From the NCBI GenBank assembly GCA_050049775.1, contig JASFVP010000008.1, forward strand, positions 25,067 to 89,066: a DNA stretch of 64,000 nt, written 5' to 3'. The stretch is from JABDQZ01 sp050049775 (lineage in GTDB: Bacteria; Pseudomonadota; Gammaproteobacteria; Chromatiales; Chromatiaceae). How positions within the stretch are numbered: the first letter of the stretch is position 1; the number at the start of each line of letters is the position of its first letter. Below the pieces are notes generated by a model. It was given only the letters and a program-made list of their open reading frames with translations, ran no database searches and was not told where the DNA came from. The position numbers were made by a program, and so were the translations under genes. This document shows, piece by piece, positions 47,174-54,528 of the stretch.

Positions 47174-47953
47174 TTAGTCGTAATCGCGATCTTTCCATTG
47201 TCTCAAAGCGGTAAACACCTGTTCGTCGTTGTCCAGCTCATGTCCGACCCAGCGTTGTGCAGCGGCGATCACCGCTGGCTGGCCCGTGCGTAAAAACGGG
47301 TTGGTTTGCAATTCATCGCCCAGCAGCGATGGCACCGTCGCCTGGCCCTGCTCGCGCAATTGCTGATCCGCCTGCTGCCGTGCTTTGATCTGCTGACTGT
47401 CCGGCTCCACCCACGCGGCAAAGCCGAGATTGTCGAGCGTATATTCGTGCGCACAATAGACTCTGGTTTGTGTCGGCAGCTGTTTGATTTTCTGCAACGC
47501 CGCCGACAGCTGCTGAAAGCTGCCGCTGAACACACGCCCGCAGCCGGCCGCGAACAGGGTATCGCCACAAAACAGGCTGTCGTATCCATAATAGGCGATA
47601 TGGCCTTCGGTGTGCCCTGGCACGTCCAGCACCTGGAATGACAAGCCGGTTCCGGCAATCTCCACAACATCGCCTTCTGCCAGCTTAACATCAATGCCGC
47701 TGATGTTTTCATGCGCCGGCCCGAACACGGTGGCGTCCGGAAATTGCTGCTTCAGGCCGGCGATGCCACCGACGTGATCATAATGCTTGTGGGTAATCAG
47801 AATGGCGGTCAGTTGCAAACCCTGCTGTTGCAGCGCTTGCAGCACCGGCACTTCGTCACCCGGATCCACCACGGCGCATGCCGGACTGCCATCCTGCTGC
47901 AATAGCCAGATGTAGTTATCGTCGAAGGCCGGGATCGCCTGCACCTGCAACAT
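47174..47953 (-). CDS. gloB: Hydroxyacylglutathione hydrolase (glyoxalase II)
   Basis: A 259-residue metallo-beta-lactamase-fold enzyme that splits S-lactoylglutathione into lactate and glutathione. The metal motif is ILITHKHYDHVGG, with further ligands in VPGHTEGHIAYYG, SLFCGDTLFAAGCGR and CAHEYT. The N-terminal AIPAFDDNYIWLL is typical of GloB. It is 3 bp downstream of hisI. Confidence 0.94.
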   Translation of the reverse strand: MLQVQAIPAFDDNYIWLLQQDGSPACAVVDPGDEVPVLQALQQQGLQLTAILITHKHYDHVGGIAGLKQQFPDATVFGPAHENISGIDVKLAEGDVVEIAGTGLSFQVLDVPGHTEGHIAYYGYDSLFCGDTLFAAGCGRVFSGSFQQLSAALQKIKQLPTQTRVYCAHEYTLDNLGFAAWVEPDSQQIKARQQADQQLREQGQATVPSLLGDELQTNPFLRTGQPAVIAAAQRWVGHELDNDEQVFTALRQWKDRDYD

Positions 47954-47956
47954 GGC

Positions 47957-48391
47957 TTATTTCCCGTACAGGGTTTCCGGGTCGACAATCGGCGCTGCAT
48001 CCACCACGACCCGCTCGCCCTGCACCAGATTGTAAAAACAGTTACGCCGGCCGGTGTGACAGGCCGCGCCCTGCTGGTCGACTTTCAGCAACAGGGTATC
48101 GCCATCGCAGTCAAAGCGCATTTCCACCAGCATCTGCATCTGACCGGAACTTTCACCCTTGCGCCAGTATGCCTGTCGCGAACGCGACCAGTAGCACACA
48201 TGGCCGGTGCGCAGGGTTTCGCGGATCGAGTCCTGGTTCATCCAGGCCAGCATGAGCACTTCGCCGCTATCGTGCTGCTGGGCGATCGCCGGCACCAGCC
48301 CGTCGGCATTGTAGGGCAAGCCCTCCAATACCTCGTCGAGCGGCAGGCCTTCGCCAACGGCGAATTTTTCTGTCTGGTGCAAAATACCCAT
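47957..48391 (-). CDS. hisI: Phosphoribosyl-AMP cyclohydrolase
   Basis: A 144-residue single-domain HisI that opens the adenine ring in histidine synthesis. The signature MLAWMNQDSIRETLRTGHVCYWSRSR is present in pieces, with the Mg/Zn motif RFDCDGDTLLLKV and CHTGRRNCFY. There is no fused HisE domain. It is isolated from other his genes in this window. Confidence 0.94.
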   Translation of the reverse strand: MGILHQTEKFAVGEGLPLDEVLEGLPYNADGLVPAIAQQHDSGEVLMLAWMNQDSIRETLRTGHVCYWSRSRQAYWRKGESSGQMQMLVEMRFDCDGDTLLLKVDQQGAACHTGRRNCFYNLVQGERVVVDAAPIVDPETLYGK

Positions 48392-48488
48392 GGATCACTC
48401 CGAAATTGTATGCCGGCAGGGAAGCGACTGCGCCCCGGGACAAAAAAACAGACTCGCTGTATTATTGCCGCTCGAGCAGAATAAATGT

Positions 48489-48815
48489 ATGAAAATTTTC
48501 CGAATCAGCTTTATTAACCAGGGCAAAGTCTATCAGTTGCACGCCGAGTCGGTGCAACAGGCTGACCTGTATGGCTTTGTACAACTGAGTGGTCTGATTT
48601 TTGGCGAGACCAGTTCGGTGGTGATCGACCCGGCCGAGGAAAAGCTGAAAAACGAGTTCAGCGGCGTCAGCAGTTGCCTGATCCCGATGCACAGTGTGAT
48701 CCGCATCGATGAAGTCAGCAAACGCGGCCAGAACAAAATCATCGAGCTCGACGCCAACAATAACGTCATGCCGTTCCCGTCCGGCCTGTATTCGCCGGAC
48801 AACACCAAATCCTAG
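48489..48815 (+). CDS. DUF1820 family protein
   Basis: A 108-residue protein of unknown function, matching the DUF1820 family in Pseudomonas and other Gammaproteobacteria (KIFRISFINQGKVYQLHA, GLIFGETSSVVIDPAEEKLKNEF in parts, and MHSVIRIDEVSK). It is predicted soluble and beta-rich. The start at 48489 is the first that fits the family. It precedes the PDC-sensor gene by 3 bp, so they are probably cotranscribed. Confidence 0.83.
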   Translation: MKIFRISFINQGKVYQLHAESVQQADLYGFVQLSGLIFGETSSVVIDPAEEKLKNEFSGVSSCLIPMHSVIRIDEVSKRGQNKIIELDANNNVMPFPSGLYSPDNTKS

Positions 48816-48818
48816 CCG

Positions 48819-49760
48819 ATGCACAAGTCACTCAAGGAAAGCATCAAACGGCAGCGCACCTCATTGTTCAACATGCTGGTGGACCCGATGTCGCGCGCCG
48901 CCAGGGCCTGCGCCAAGGTCTGGGACGACAGGGAAAAGCTCGACCAGAGATTGCTCAAATCACTCGCCAGCCTACCCTACGGTCGTTTCATGTATGCGTT
49001 GGGCAATGATGCCGTGCAGATCAGCGCCAACGCTTCCCAGGAAGGTCTGGAACAACAGGATTTCGGTCGCGACCGCTCCGAACGTCCCTATATGAAAGAA
49101 GTTTCCGCCAAGCACGACATGACATTATCGGAAGCCTATATTTCGCTGCGCGCCAACCGGCCCTCGGTCACGGCCATCCAGAAAGTCTATCGGGACGGCG
49201 AGCAGATCGGTTACCTGGGCGCCGACTTTGACTTGCGCGCCCTGCCATTGACCCGCGAGATTTACGAGGAACCCGGCCAGTGGCAACAACTCAAGGGTGA
49301 TCCGGCGATTCGCAGCGGCGTGTTCCAGCAGCACCGCATCGACAGCATGCTGGACGAAAAAATTGATCAGGTATTGCCCGTCATCGAAGAACTCATGACC
49401 GAAAACGGCGTGTTCCACAGTAAAATCCATTTTTCCAGCAACCGCTGCACGCTGTGGTTCATCGACGACCCATATCGTTATCGCATCCTGCCCTACGACG
49501 CGCTGGTCGACCCCGACGTGGTACTGGCCTATCCTAACCGCCCGTATCCAAAAACCGCCATTATCAAGGCTAGCGAGGTGCGCCCGATTCTGGACACCTT
49601 CAAGCATTTGCGTTTCGCCGACGACACCATTTACCTGCGCGCCGGCTCTCTCAATATTTTCAACGGCATCGTCGGACTGAATTTTTCCTGCGATGGCTCT
49701 CACTATATTCCGCACGACCAGTTCCTGGCGCGCGATTCCGAATTCTGGGAAGGCATGTAA
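48819..49760 (+). CDS. PDC/Cache sensor-domain protein without output domain
   Basis: A 313-residue protein whose region from about residue 55 to 160 resembles the PDC/Cache sensor fold (GRDRSERPYMKEV and GYLGADFDLRALP). The rest is not recognised. I see no membrane segment, signal peptide, kinase, GGDEF or chemotaxis output domain, so it probably acts through a partner. It shares one base (TAATG) with the following anchored protein and is 3 bp from the DUF1820 gene. The ligand cannot be predicted. Confidence 0.7.
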   Translation: MHKSLKESIKRQRTSLFNMLVDPMSRAARACAKVWDDREKLDQRLLKSLASLPYGRFMYALGNDAVQISANASQEGLEQQDFGRDRSERPYMKEVSAKHDMTLSEAYISLRANRPSVTAIQKVYRDGEQIGYLGADFDLRALPLTREIYEEPGQWQQLKGDPAIRSGVFQQHRIDSMLDEKIDQVLPVIEELMTENGVFHSKIHFSSNRCTLWFIDDPYRYRILPYDALVDPDVVLAYPNRPYPKTAIIKASEVRPILDTFKHLRFADDTIYLRAGSLNIFNGIVGLNFSCDGSHYIPHDQFLARDSEFWEGM

Positions 49761-50200
49761 TGCGTATTTTCACTTTTTTGCTGGTTATTCTGCTGGCAGC
49801 TTTCATTGGCGTTGAACATTTTGCTCTGCGCGATCTTGATAATGCCGAACTGATCCACCAGACCCATGAGCAGATTTTGTCCGATTTGCGCCAGCAGTCG
49901 ATGGACAGCCTCAACAAGTCGATTGAAAACGACAGTCTCGGCAAAATCGTCAGCCGTGCTGCCAATGTGCTGACCACCGACATCACCCTGATCGGCCTGA
50001 AAAGCAGCCAATCATTGCTGCAACAACAGCAGGCGCCGGAAACCATCATCCAGGCTCGCTTCCTGGTGGAAAACAGCAATGAACAGGCCAGCGTGCAACA
50101 GCGTTATCTGCGCTTTCAGCAGGATGCCAAACAGCAATGGATTTTTGCAGGCGACACGACTATAAAGGATTTCTACATGAATCTGCTTCGTAACGATTGA
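49760..50200 (+). CDS. Membrane-anchored hypothetical protein, partner of the PDC-sensor gene
   Basis: A 146-residue protein with an N-terminal signal anchor (about residues 3-20, TFLLVILLAAFIGVE) and a soluble part with predicted helices and a short beta end (WIFAGDTTIKDFYMNLL). I do not recognise the family. Its ATG overlaps the stop of the PDC-sensor gene, so the two are co-translated and probably work together. Periplasmic placement is inferred from the anchor. Confidence 0.65.
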   Translation: MRIFTFLLVILLAAFIGVEHFALRDLDNAELIHQTHEQILSDLRQQSMDSLNKSIENDSLGKIVSRAANVLTTDITLIGLKSSQSLLQQQQAPETIIQARFLVENSNEQASVQQRYLRFQQDAKQQWIFAGDTTIKDFYMNLLRND

Positions 50201-50229
50201 CCGACGCGGCCACGCAAGTGGCGCAGAGA

Positions 50230-50243
50230 TTGATTCAGATCAA
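50230..50243 (+). promoter_or_regulatory. FNR/Anr box upstream of the DUF3149 gene
   Basis: TTGATTCAGATCAA is a perfect FNR/Anr site (TTGAT-N4-ATCAA), centred at 50236.5. A candidate -10, TAGAAA (50266-50271), would put the start near 50278, so the box sits about 41.5 bases upstream, the position of a class II FNR-activated promoter. The start codon of the next gene is at 50316. Confidence 0.72.
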
Positions 50244-50315
50244 TGTAAAAATCATAAAAAAGCAATAGAAAATGGACACTTAGAAAGCATAATAATTCAT
50301 CAAGGGAGAATCATC

Positions 50316-50450
50316 ATGGAACTTTGGGCGGAACTCTTCAGCGACTGGGTCGGCATTCTGTCATTTGGCGTCATCGCCTTTGTCATTGTCATCGCGATTT
50401 TCATGTATCGCTTTGTCACCGGTCACACCCACGACGACGCGGCCGACTGA
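50316..50450 (+). CDS. DUF3149-like small membrane protein
   Basis: A 44-residue protein with one membrane segment (WVGILSFGVIAFVIVIAIFM region) and a short C-terminal tail with HTHDDAAD. A strong Shine-Dalgarno (AAGGGAG) precedes the ATG. It matches the small DUF3149 family in length and layout; function unknown. The FNR box upstream implies higher expression when oxygen is low. A structured region and bolA follow. Confidence 0.72.
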   Translation: MELWAELFSDWVGILSFGVIAFVIVIAIFMYRFVTGHTHDDAAD

Positions 50451-50473
50451 TTAGCGGAAAATCTCACAAACTA

Positions 50474-50555
50474 CCTGTGGTTTTCTGACGTCTTTGGAAG
50501 TGTCAGAATAGCCGGATATCAACCGATATCCGGCTGACCTTACTGGAACCACAGG
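50474..50555 (+). promoter_or_regulatory. Structured three-way-junction leader upstream of bolA
   Basis: Three perfect inverted repeats nest here. P1 pairs CCTGTGGTT (50474-50482) with AACCACAGG (50547-50555). P2 pairs TTCTGAC (50483-50489) with GTCAGAA (50502-50508). P3 pairs AGCCGGATATC (50510-50520) with GATATCCGGCT (50525-50535) across loop AACC. P2 abuts P1. The P1 3' arm ends one base before the bolA ATG and covers the likely ribosome-binding region, so folding could block translation. P3 alone could act as a terminator of the DUF3149 unit, but no T-run follows. I recognise no known riboswitch. Confidence 0.6.
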
Positions 50556-50556
50556 C

Positions 50557-50874
50557 ATGCGACGCGACACCATCGAACAGAAACTCATCGACGCCTTTGC
50601 GCCATTGCACGTCGAGGTGGTCGACGAGAGTCACATGCACGATGTACCGCCTGGCGCGGAGTCGCATTTCAAGGTAACGCTGGTCAGCGAAAGCTTTGAT
50701 GACCAGCTGCTGATTGCACGCCATCGCGCCGTCAATCACGAACTCAAGCAAGAACTGGAAGGTGGCGTACATGCCCTGGCGTTACACACCATGACACCGG
50801 AAGAGTGGTTCGCCAAGGGTGGTGTCGCACCGGACTCGCCACCCTGCCTGGGCGGCTCCAAACAGAGTTCGTAA
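50557..50874 (+). CDS. BolA family protein
   Basis: A 105-residue BolA/IbaG-type protein with the class II KH-like fold. Conserved pieces are VVDESHMH, GAESHFKVTLVSESF, the Fe-S-binding His in RHRAVNHEL and ALHTMTPEEW. The tail DSPPCLGGSK is typical of the long BolA form. These proteins bind monothiol glutaredoxins and Fe-S clusters; the next gene encodes a glutaredoxin-like protein, fitting that partnership. It has a structured leader upstream. Confidence 0.9.
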   Translation: MRRDTIEQKLIDAFAPLHVEVVDESHMHDVPPGAESHFKVTLVSESFDDQLLIARHRAVNHELKQELEGGVHALALHTMTPEEWFAKGGVAPDSPPCLGGSKQSS

Positions 50875-50879
50875 CAGCC

Positions 50880-51278
50880 ATGAAATACCTGTTCCTGCCA
50901 CTGCATTTTATCATCGGCGGCCTGATCCGGCTGGTCGATTTCGCCACCTCGCCAACGCCGCTGCAACGACCCGCCGACGAACAGCAGCAGATAGCCGAAG
51001 ACTGCAAAAACCTGACGCTGTTTCACTACCCGGCATGCCCGTTCTGCGTACGTGTGCGGCGCAATATGAAACGCCTCAACCTGCCCATCCGGCGAATCGA
51101 TCCACGTAAAGATGCACAGGCCATGCAGCGATTAACGGAAGAAGGAGGAAAGCAGCAGGTGCCCTGCCTGCAGATCATCGACGCAAACGGTCAGTCAAGC
51201 TGGCTGTATGAATCCGGCGACATCAACGCCTACCTCAACCAGCGCTTCGCCGGTGAAGCGGCGCCACAAAGCAACTAG
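50880..51278 (+). CDS. Membrane-anchored glutaredoxin-like protein
   Basis: A 132-residue protein with an N-terminal hydrophobic segment (about residues 3-20) and a glutaredoxin domain with dithiol CPFC (Cys53, Cys56). The cis-Pro motif QQVPCLQI and the C-terminal glutathione-binding YESGDINAYL are present. It starts 5 bp after bolA. It is not a monothiol CGFS type, so the classical BolA partner would be elsewhere. The frame is open upstream, but the ATG at 50880 is after the bolA stop. Confidence 0.88.
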   Translation: MKYLFLPLHFIIGGLIRLVDFATSPTPLQRPADEQQQIAEDCKNLTLFHYPACPFCVRVRRNMKRLNLPIRRIDPRKDAQAMQRLTEEGGKQQVPCLQIIDANGQSSWLYESGDINAYLNQRFAGEAAPQSN

Positions 51279-51295
51279 GTTTTAGCAAGACCTAG
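51275..51295. terminator. Bidirectional hairpin at convergent stops
   Basis: CTAGGTTTT and AAGACCTAG pair over nine positions (one G-T) around loop AGC. The hairpin contains both stop codons, of the glutaredoxin gene (plus) and the alanine symporter gene (minus). Confidence 0.6.
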
Positions 51296-52632
51296 CGCAA
51301 ATCCTGGAAATACTGGCGCGTCAGGCGAAACACGACCGGACTGAGCAACAGCAGCGCCACCAAGTTCGGCAACGCCATGAGACCGTTGAGCGTGTCCGCC
51401 ACCAGCCAGACAAACTCCAGCTTGAGCACGGCGCCAACCGGTACGGCGGCAATCCACAGTACGCGAAACGGCCGGATGGCGCGCACGCCAAACAGGTATT
51501 CAGCACAACGCTCACCGTAAACACTCCAGCCCAGCAGTGTGGAAAACGCAAAAATGGCCAGGCCGAAGGTCACCACGATAGAGCCCATGCCCGGTAGCAT
51601 CTGGTCAAACGCCATCGCCGACAGCGGCGCACCGCTTTCACCGGTACTCCAGGCTCCCGAAATGATGATCACCAGCCCGGTAATGCTGCACACCACCAGG
51701 GTATCGATAAACGTGCCGAGCATGGCAATACTGCCCTGGCGTACCGGGTTGTCGGTTTTGGCCGCGGCATGGGCAATCGGCGCCGAGCCGAGACCGGCCT
51801 CATTGGAAAACACACCGCGCGCCACGCCATAACGAATCGCCGCCCAGACGGCCGCACCAGCAAAGCCGCCGGTGGCGGCCACCGGGTTGAAGGCAGAATC
51901 AATAATCAGGCCGAATGCCGCCGGAATCTCCGTGACATTCATGAGCAGAATGATCGAACCGCCCAGCACATAAAACAGCGCCATAAAAGGCACCAGCTTG
52001 CCGGCGACCACCGCAATGCGACGAATGCCGCCAAGCAGCACCGACGCCGCCAGCGCCGCCATGATGACGCCGGTAATCCAGGCTTCCAGGCCGAGGTTGG
52101 TGAAAATCACATCCGCCACCGAATTGGCTTGCACCATATTGCCGATACCAAAGCCGGCCAATGTGCCAAAAACTGCAAATGCCGCACCCAGCCAGCGCCA
52201 GTTCTGGCCGAGACCATTTTTGATGTAATACATCGGTCCGCCGATGTGATTCCCCTGTTCGTCGACTTCACGGTATTTGACCGCCAGCACCGCTTCGGAA
52301 TACTTGGTCGCCATGCCGACCAGCGCCGTACACCACATCCAGAACAGCGCCCCCGGCCCACCCAGCGCAATCGCGGTCGCTACCCCGGCGATATTGCCGG
52401 TGCCGATAGTGGCCGCCAGCGAGGTCATGAGCGCGTTGAAGGGGCTGATATCGCCTTCCTGGATGGATTTGCGACCGCGCCACAGCTGCTTGAAACCGTA
52501 ACCGAGTTTGAAAATCGGCATGAAGCGCAGGCCAGCGGTCAGGATCAGGCCGGTGCCCAGAATCGCCACCAGCATGAACGGACCCCAGACAATTGCATTG
52601 AGTTGTTCCACCAGCTGCTTGATCAAATCCAT
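51292..52632 (-). CDS. Alanine/glycine:cation symporter (AGCS family)
   Basis: A 446-residue transporter with about ten hydrophobic segments. Signatures include ATIGTGNIAGVATAIALGGPGALFW in pieces, GGPMYYIKNGLG, and FSNEAGLGSAPIAHAAAKTDNPVRQG. The family takes up alanine or glycine with sodium. I use the ATG at 52632, with AGAGAGGG nine bases upstream; a TTG at 52641 has no room for a ribosome-binding site. No glycine riboswitch is visible in its AT-rich leader. Confidence 0.93.
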   Translation of the reverse strand: MDLIKQLVEQLNAIVWGPFMLVAILGTGLILTAGLRFMPIFKLGYGFKQLWRGRKSIQEGDISPFNALMTSLAATIGTGNIAGVATAIALGGPGALFWMWCTALVGMATKYSEAVLAVKYREVDEQGNHIGGPMYYIKNGLGQNWRWLGAAFAVFGTLAGFGIGNMVQANSVADVIFTNLGLEAWITGVIMAALAASVLLGGIRRIAVVAGKLVPFMALFYVLGGSIILLMNVTEIPAAFGLIIDSAFNPVAATGGFAGAAVWAAIRYGVARGVFSNEAGLGSAPIAHAAAKTDNPVRQGSIAMLGTFIDTLVVCSITGLVIIISGAWSTGESGAPLSAMAFDQMLPGMGSIVVTFGLAIFAFSTLLGWSVYGERCAEYLFGVRAIRPFRVLWIAAVPVGAVLKLEFVWLVADTLNGLMALPNLVALLLLSPVVFRLTRQYFQDLR

Positions 52633-52727
52633 CGAAGCCAACCCTCTCTAATAAGAATTTAATTACTTTTTTGTAAATTATTGACAAAAATCAGTATTCT
52701 GGACGCATTTTACATTGTAGTATTTCA

Positions 52728-52760
52728 GCATGTTTTAATATGCGCATGTTTTTATGCGCA
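52728..52760. repeat. Tandem palindromic repeat in the divergent symporter promoter region
   Basis: GCATGTTTTAATATGCGCA (52728-52746) and GCATGTTTTTATGCGCA (52744-52760) overlap, giving two copies with a 16-bp period. Each is an imperfect inverted repeat (GCAT...ATGC; the second has TGCGCAT and ATGCGCA around it). This looks like a paired operator in the 181-bp region between the symporter and the small membrane protein. Confidence 0.5.
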
Positions 52761-52813
52761 GTTCCAGTACCAGCAGTAACGGTCCTGAAGCGTGTCGATC
52801 GAGGAAACCGCCG

Positions 52814-53113
52814 ATGACTGAAATTGAGAAGCTGCACTCTCCCGCCAACCGTGATGTCTGCAAACACGAGTGGCTGGCCGATACCGCATCCCTGTTCGCT
52901 GTAATACTGCTGTTTGGCAGCGTCTGGGCCATCATGCAATTCCACGATGTCACGCTCGACTGGATGCACAGCAGCAGCCTGCTGCAAACCTCCGCCGCTT
53001 ATGGCCTGTTGCTCGCCGATGCCGTGCTGATTGTCAGCCTGCTGTGCTTTGGCCCGTCCTGCCATTCCGATGACAAAAGTTGTTTCAGCACCTTCAAGGG
53101 CAGAAGGCGTTAA
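52814..53113 (+). CDS. Small hypothetical membrane protein with two transmembrane segments
   Basis: A 99-residue protein with two hydrophobic segments (about residues 24-43 and 62-82) and a cysteine pattern CFGPSCHSDDKSCFS after the second. I do not recognise it. The ATG at 52814 is preferred; an upstream in-frame ATG at 52754 lies inside the palindromic repeat. It is divergent from the symporter. The Cys/His-containing C-terminus could bind metal or form disulfides; this is a guess. Confidence 0.6.
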   Translation: MTEIEKLHSPANRDVCKHEWLADTASLFAVILLFGSVWAIMQFHDVTLDWMHSSSLLQTSAAYGLLLADAVLIVSLLCFGPSCHSDDKSCFSTFKGRRR

Positions 53114-53128
53114 ACCCTAAGCCAGACC

Positions 53129-53617
53129 TCAGTGCACGTCGCAGCCATCGCCATGATGCACATGGCCGTGCGCGATTTCCTCTTCACTGGCCTGGCGCAC
53201 ATCCGCCACTTCCACCTCGAACACCAGTGTCAAACCCGCTAACGGGTGATTGCCATCCACCGTGATCGCGTCGCCCTCGACCGAGGTGATGCGAATCACC
53301 ATCGGCGCGCCGTCATCCATGGTGGTCTGAAACTGCATGCCGGGCTGGATCTCATCAATGCCCGGAAACTGCTGGCGCGATACCACTTCAACCAGCGATT
53401 GCTCATAATCGCCATAAGCCTGATCCGGTGGCACCACGACTCGCAACGACTCTCCCGCCGCACGGCCTTCCAGCGCCTGCTCAAGGCCTGGAATAATGTC
53501 CTGGGCACCGTGCAGGTAAACCAGCGGTTCACCTTCTGCGGACTGGTCCAGGATCTCGCCCTGCTCGTCGCGCAGGGTGTAATTCAGGCTAACGACTTTG
53601 TGTTTTTCTATCTGCAT
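53129..53617 (-). CDS. slyD: FKBP-type peptidyl-prolyl isomerase, SlyD-like
   Basis: A 162-residue protein with the split FKBP domain and inserted IF chaperone domain of SlyD (KHKVVSLNYTLRDEQGEI, LVYLHGAQDIIPGLEQAL, NHPLAGLTLVFEVEV). The short C-terminus HGHVHHGDGCDVH is metal-binding, much shorter than in Escherichia coli SlyD. It acts in the cytoplasm in folding and nickel handling. It lies 8 bp after the arsM-like gene. Confidence 0.9.
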   Translation of the reverse strand: MQIEKHKVVSLNYTLRDEQGEILDQSAEGEPLVYLHGAQDIIPGLEQALEGRAAGESLRVVVPPDQAYGDYEQSLVEVVSRQQFPGIDEIQPGMQFQTTMDDGAPMVIRITSVEGDAITVDGNHPLAGLTLVFEVEVADVRQASEEEIAHGHVHHGDGCDVH

Positions 53618-53625
53618 AGTATTTC

Positions 53626-54441
53626 TCAGACTGAAGAGCCGGCGCTCGGTTTGACCGCCTGGATATAGGCAGAGACGACGTAATCCTCAACGCCGCGCCC
53701 CGGCGCCCAGTCGCGAATAAAATCTTTCGACTCATCCTTGGGCGTGATGACGATATCGACAAAGCCGGCCTGCTGCATGTAGGCATGCAATTCATCAATG
53801 AGGCTGGCGCCAGCGACACAGGCCGAATGCAGATCCAGGTCGGCGCGCATTTCCGCCGGCAATTCACAGCTGGCGACCACATCGGAAATCGCCAGCCGAC
53901 CGCCGGGTTTGAGAATGCGCCAGGCCTCGTGAAAAACCTGCAGCTTGTCCGGCGACAGGTTGATCACACAATTGGAAATCACCACATCGGCGCTGTCATT
54001 GGCGACCGGCAGGAACTCGATTTCACCGAGGCGAAACTCCACCTGGGTATAACCGCCTTGTGCCGCATTCTTGCGCGCCTTGGACAGCATCGCCGGTGTC
54101 ATGTCGATGCCGATCACGCGGCCGTGATCGCCAACTTCACGTGCCGCCAGAAAACAATCGAAACCGCCGCCGCTGCCGAGATCAACCACCACTTCACCGG
54201 GTTGCAGTGAGGCAATCGCCTTGGGATTGCCACAACCCAGCCCCATGTCGGAACCGCCCGGCACCGCCTGCAGATCCGCTTCACTGTAACCCAGCTTGAT
54301 GGAAAAGCCGGCCAGGTCCGGCGCGGTGCCACAACAACTGTTCGGCACACCGCAGCCACAACCGTTGTCATCCGCCTCAGCCACCCGGCCATAGGCATCG
54401 CGCACGCTGTTGTGTAATTCGTCGAGTTGTTGCTGACTCAA
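53626..54441 (-). CDS. arsM: Arsenite S-adenosylmethionine methyltransferase (ArsM-like)
   Basis: A 271-residue class I methyltransferase with SAM motif VVDLGSGGGFDCFLAA (from about residue 85). The arsenic-binding cysteines are there: Cys70 in LGCGNP, Cys158 in ISNCVINLSPDK and Cys208 in HSACVAGA. An extra N-terminal cluster reads NGCGCGVPNSCCG (Cys28, 30, 36, 37). The last two ligands are 50 residues apart, as in characterised ArsM. It methylates As(III) to volatile forms. No arsR or arsB is next to it; slyD follows. Confidence 0.9.
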   Translation of the reverse strand: MSQQQLDELHNSVRDAYGRVAEADDNGCGCGVPNSCCGTAPDLAGFSIKLGYSEADLQAVPGGSDMGLGCGNPKAIASLQPGEVVVDLGSGGGFDCFLAAREVGDHGRVIGIDMTPAMLSKARKNAAQGGYTQVEFRLGEIEFLPVANDSADVVISNCVINLSPDKLQVFHEAWRILKPGGRLAISDVVASCELPAEMRADLDLHSACVAGASLIDELHAYMQQAGFVDIVITPKDESKDFIRDWAPGRGVEDYVVSAYIQAVKPSAGSSV

Positions 54442-54528
54442 GATCGGTCTCCGGCAGCCGTTTAATCTGATTAGACGTTATGATACGCAGACCTACAGCA
54501 TTCATCATCCCCTAATTCACAGATAACC

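Noticed and set aside
50474..50555. A tRNA-like gene, because of the cloverleaf-like nesting
   Set aside because: Stem lengths (9, 7, 11 bp), loops and lack of T-loop and anticodon features do not fit a tRNA.
51769..52662. A 297-codon plus-strand frame opposite the alanine symporter
   Set aside because: Antisense shadow with Arg/His/Gln-rich composition.
52633..52753. Glycine riboswitch before the alanine/glycine symporter
   Set aside because: Such riboswitches often precede this family, but this leader is AT-rich and lacks the conserved GC-rich stems.
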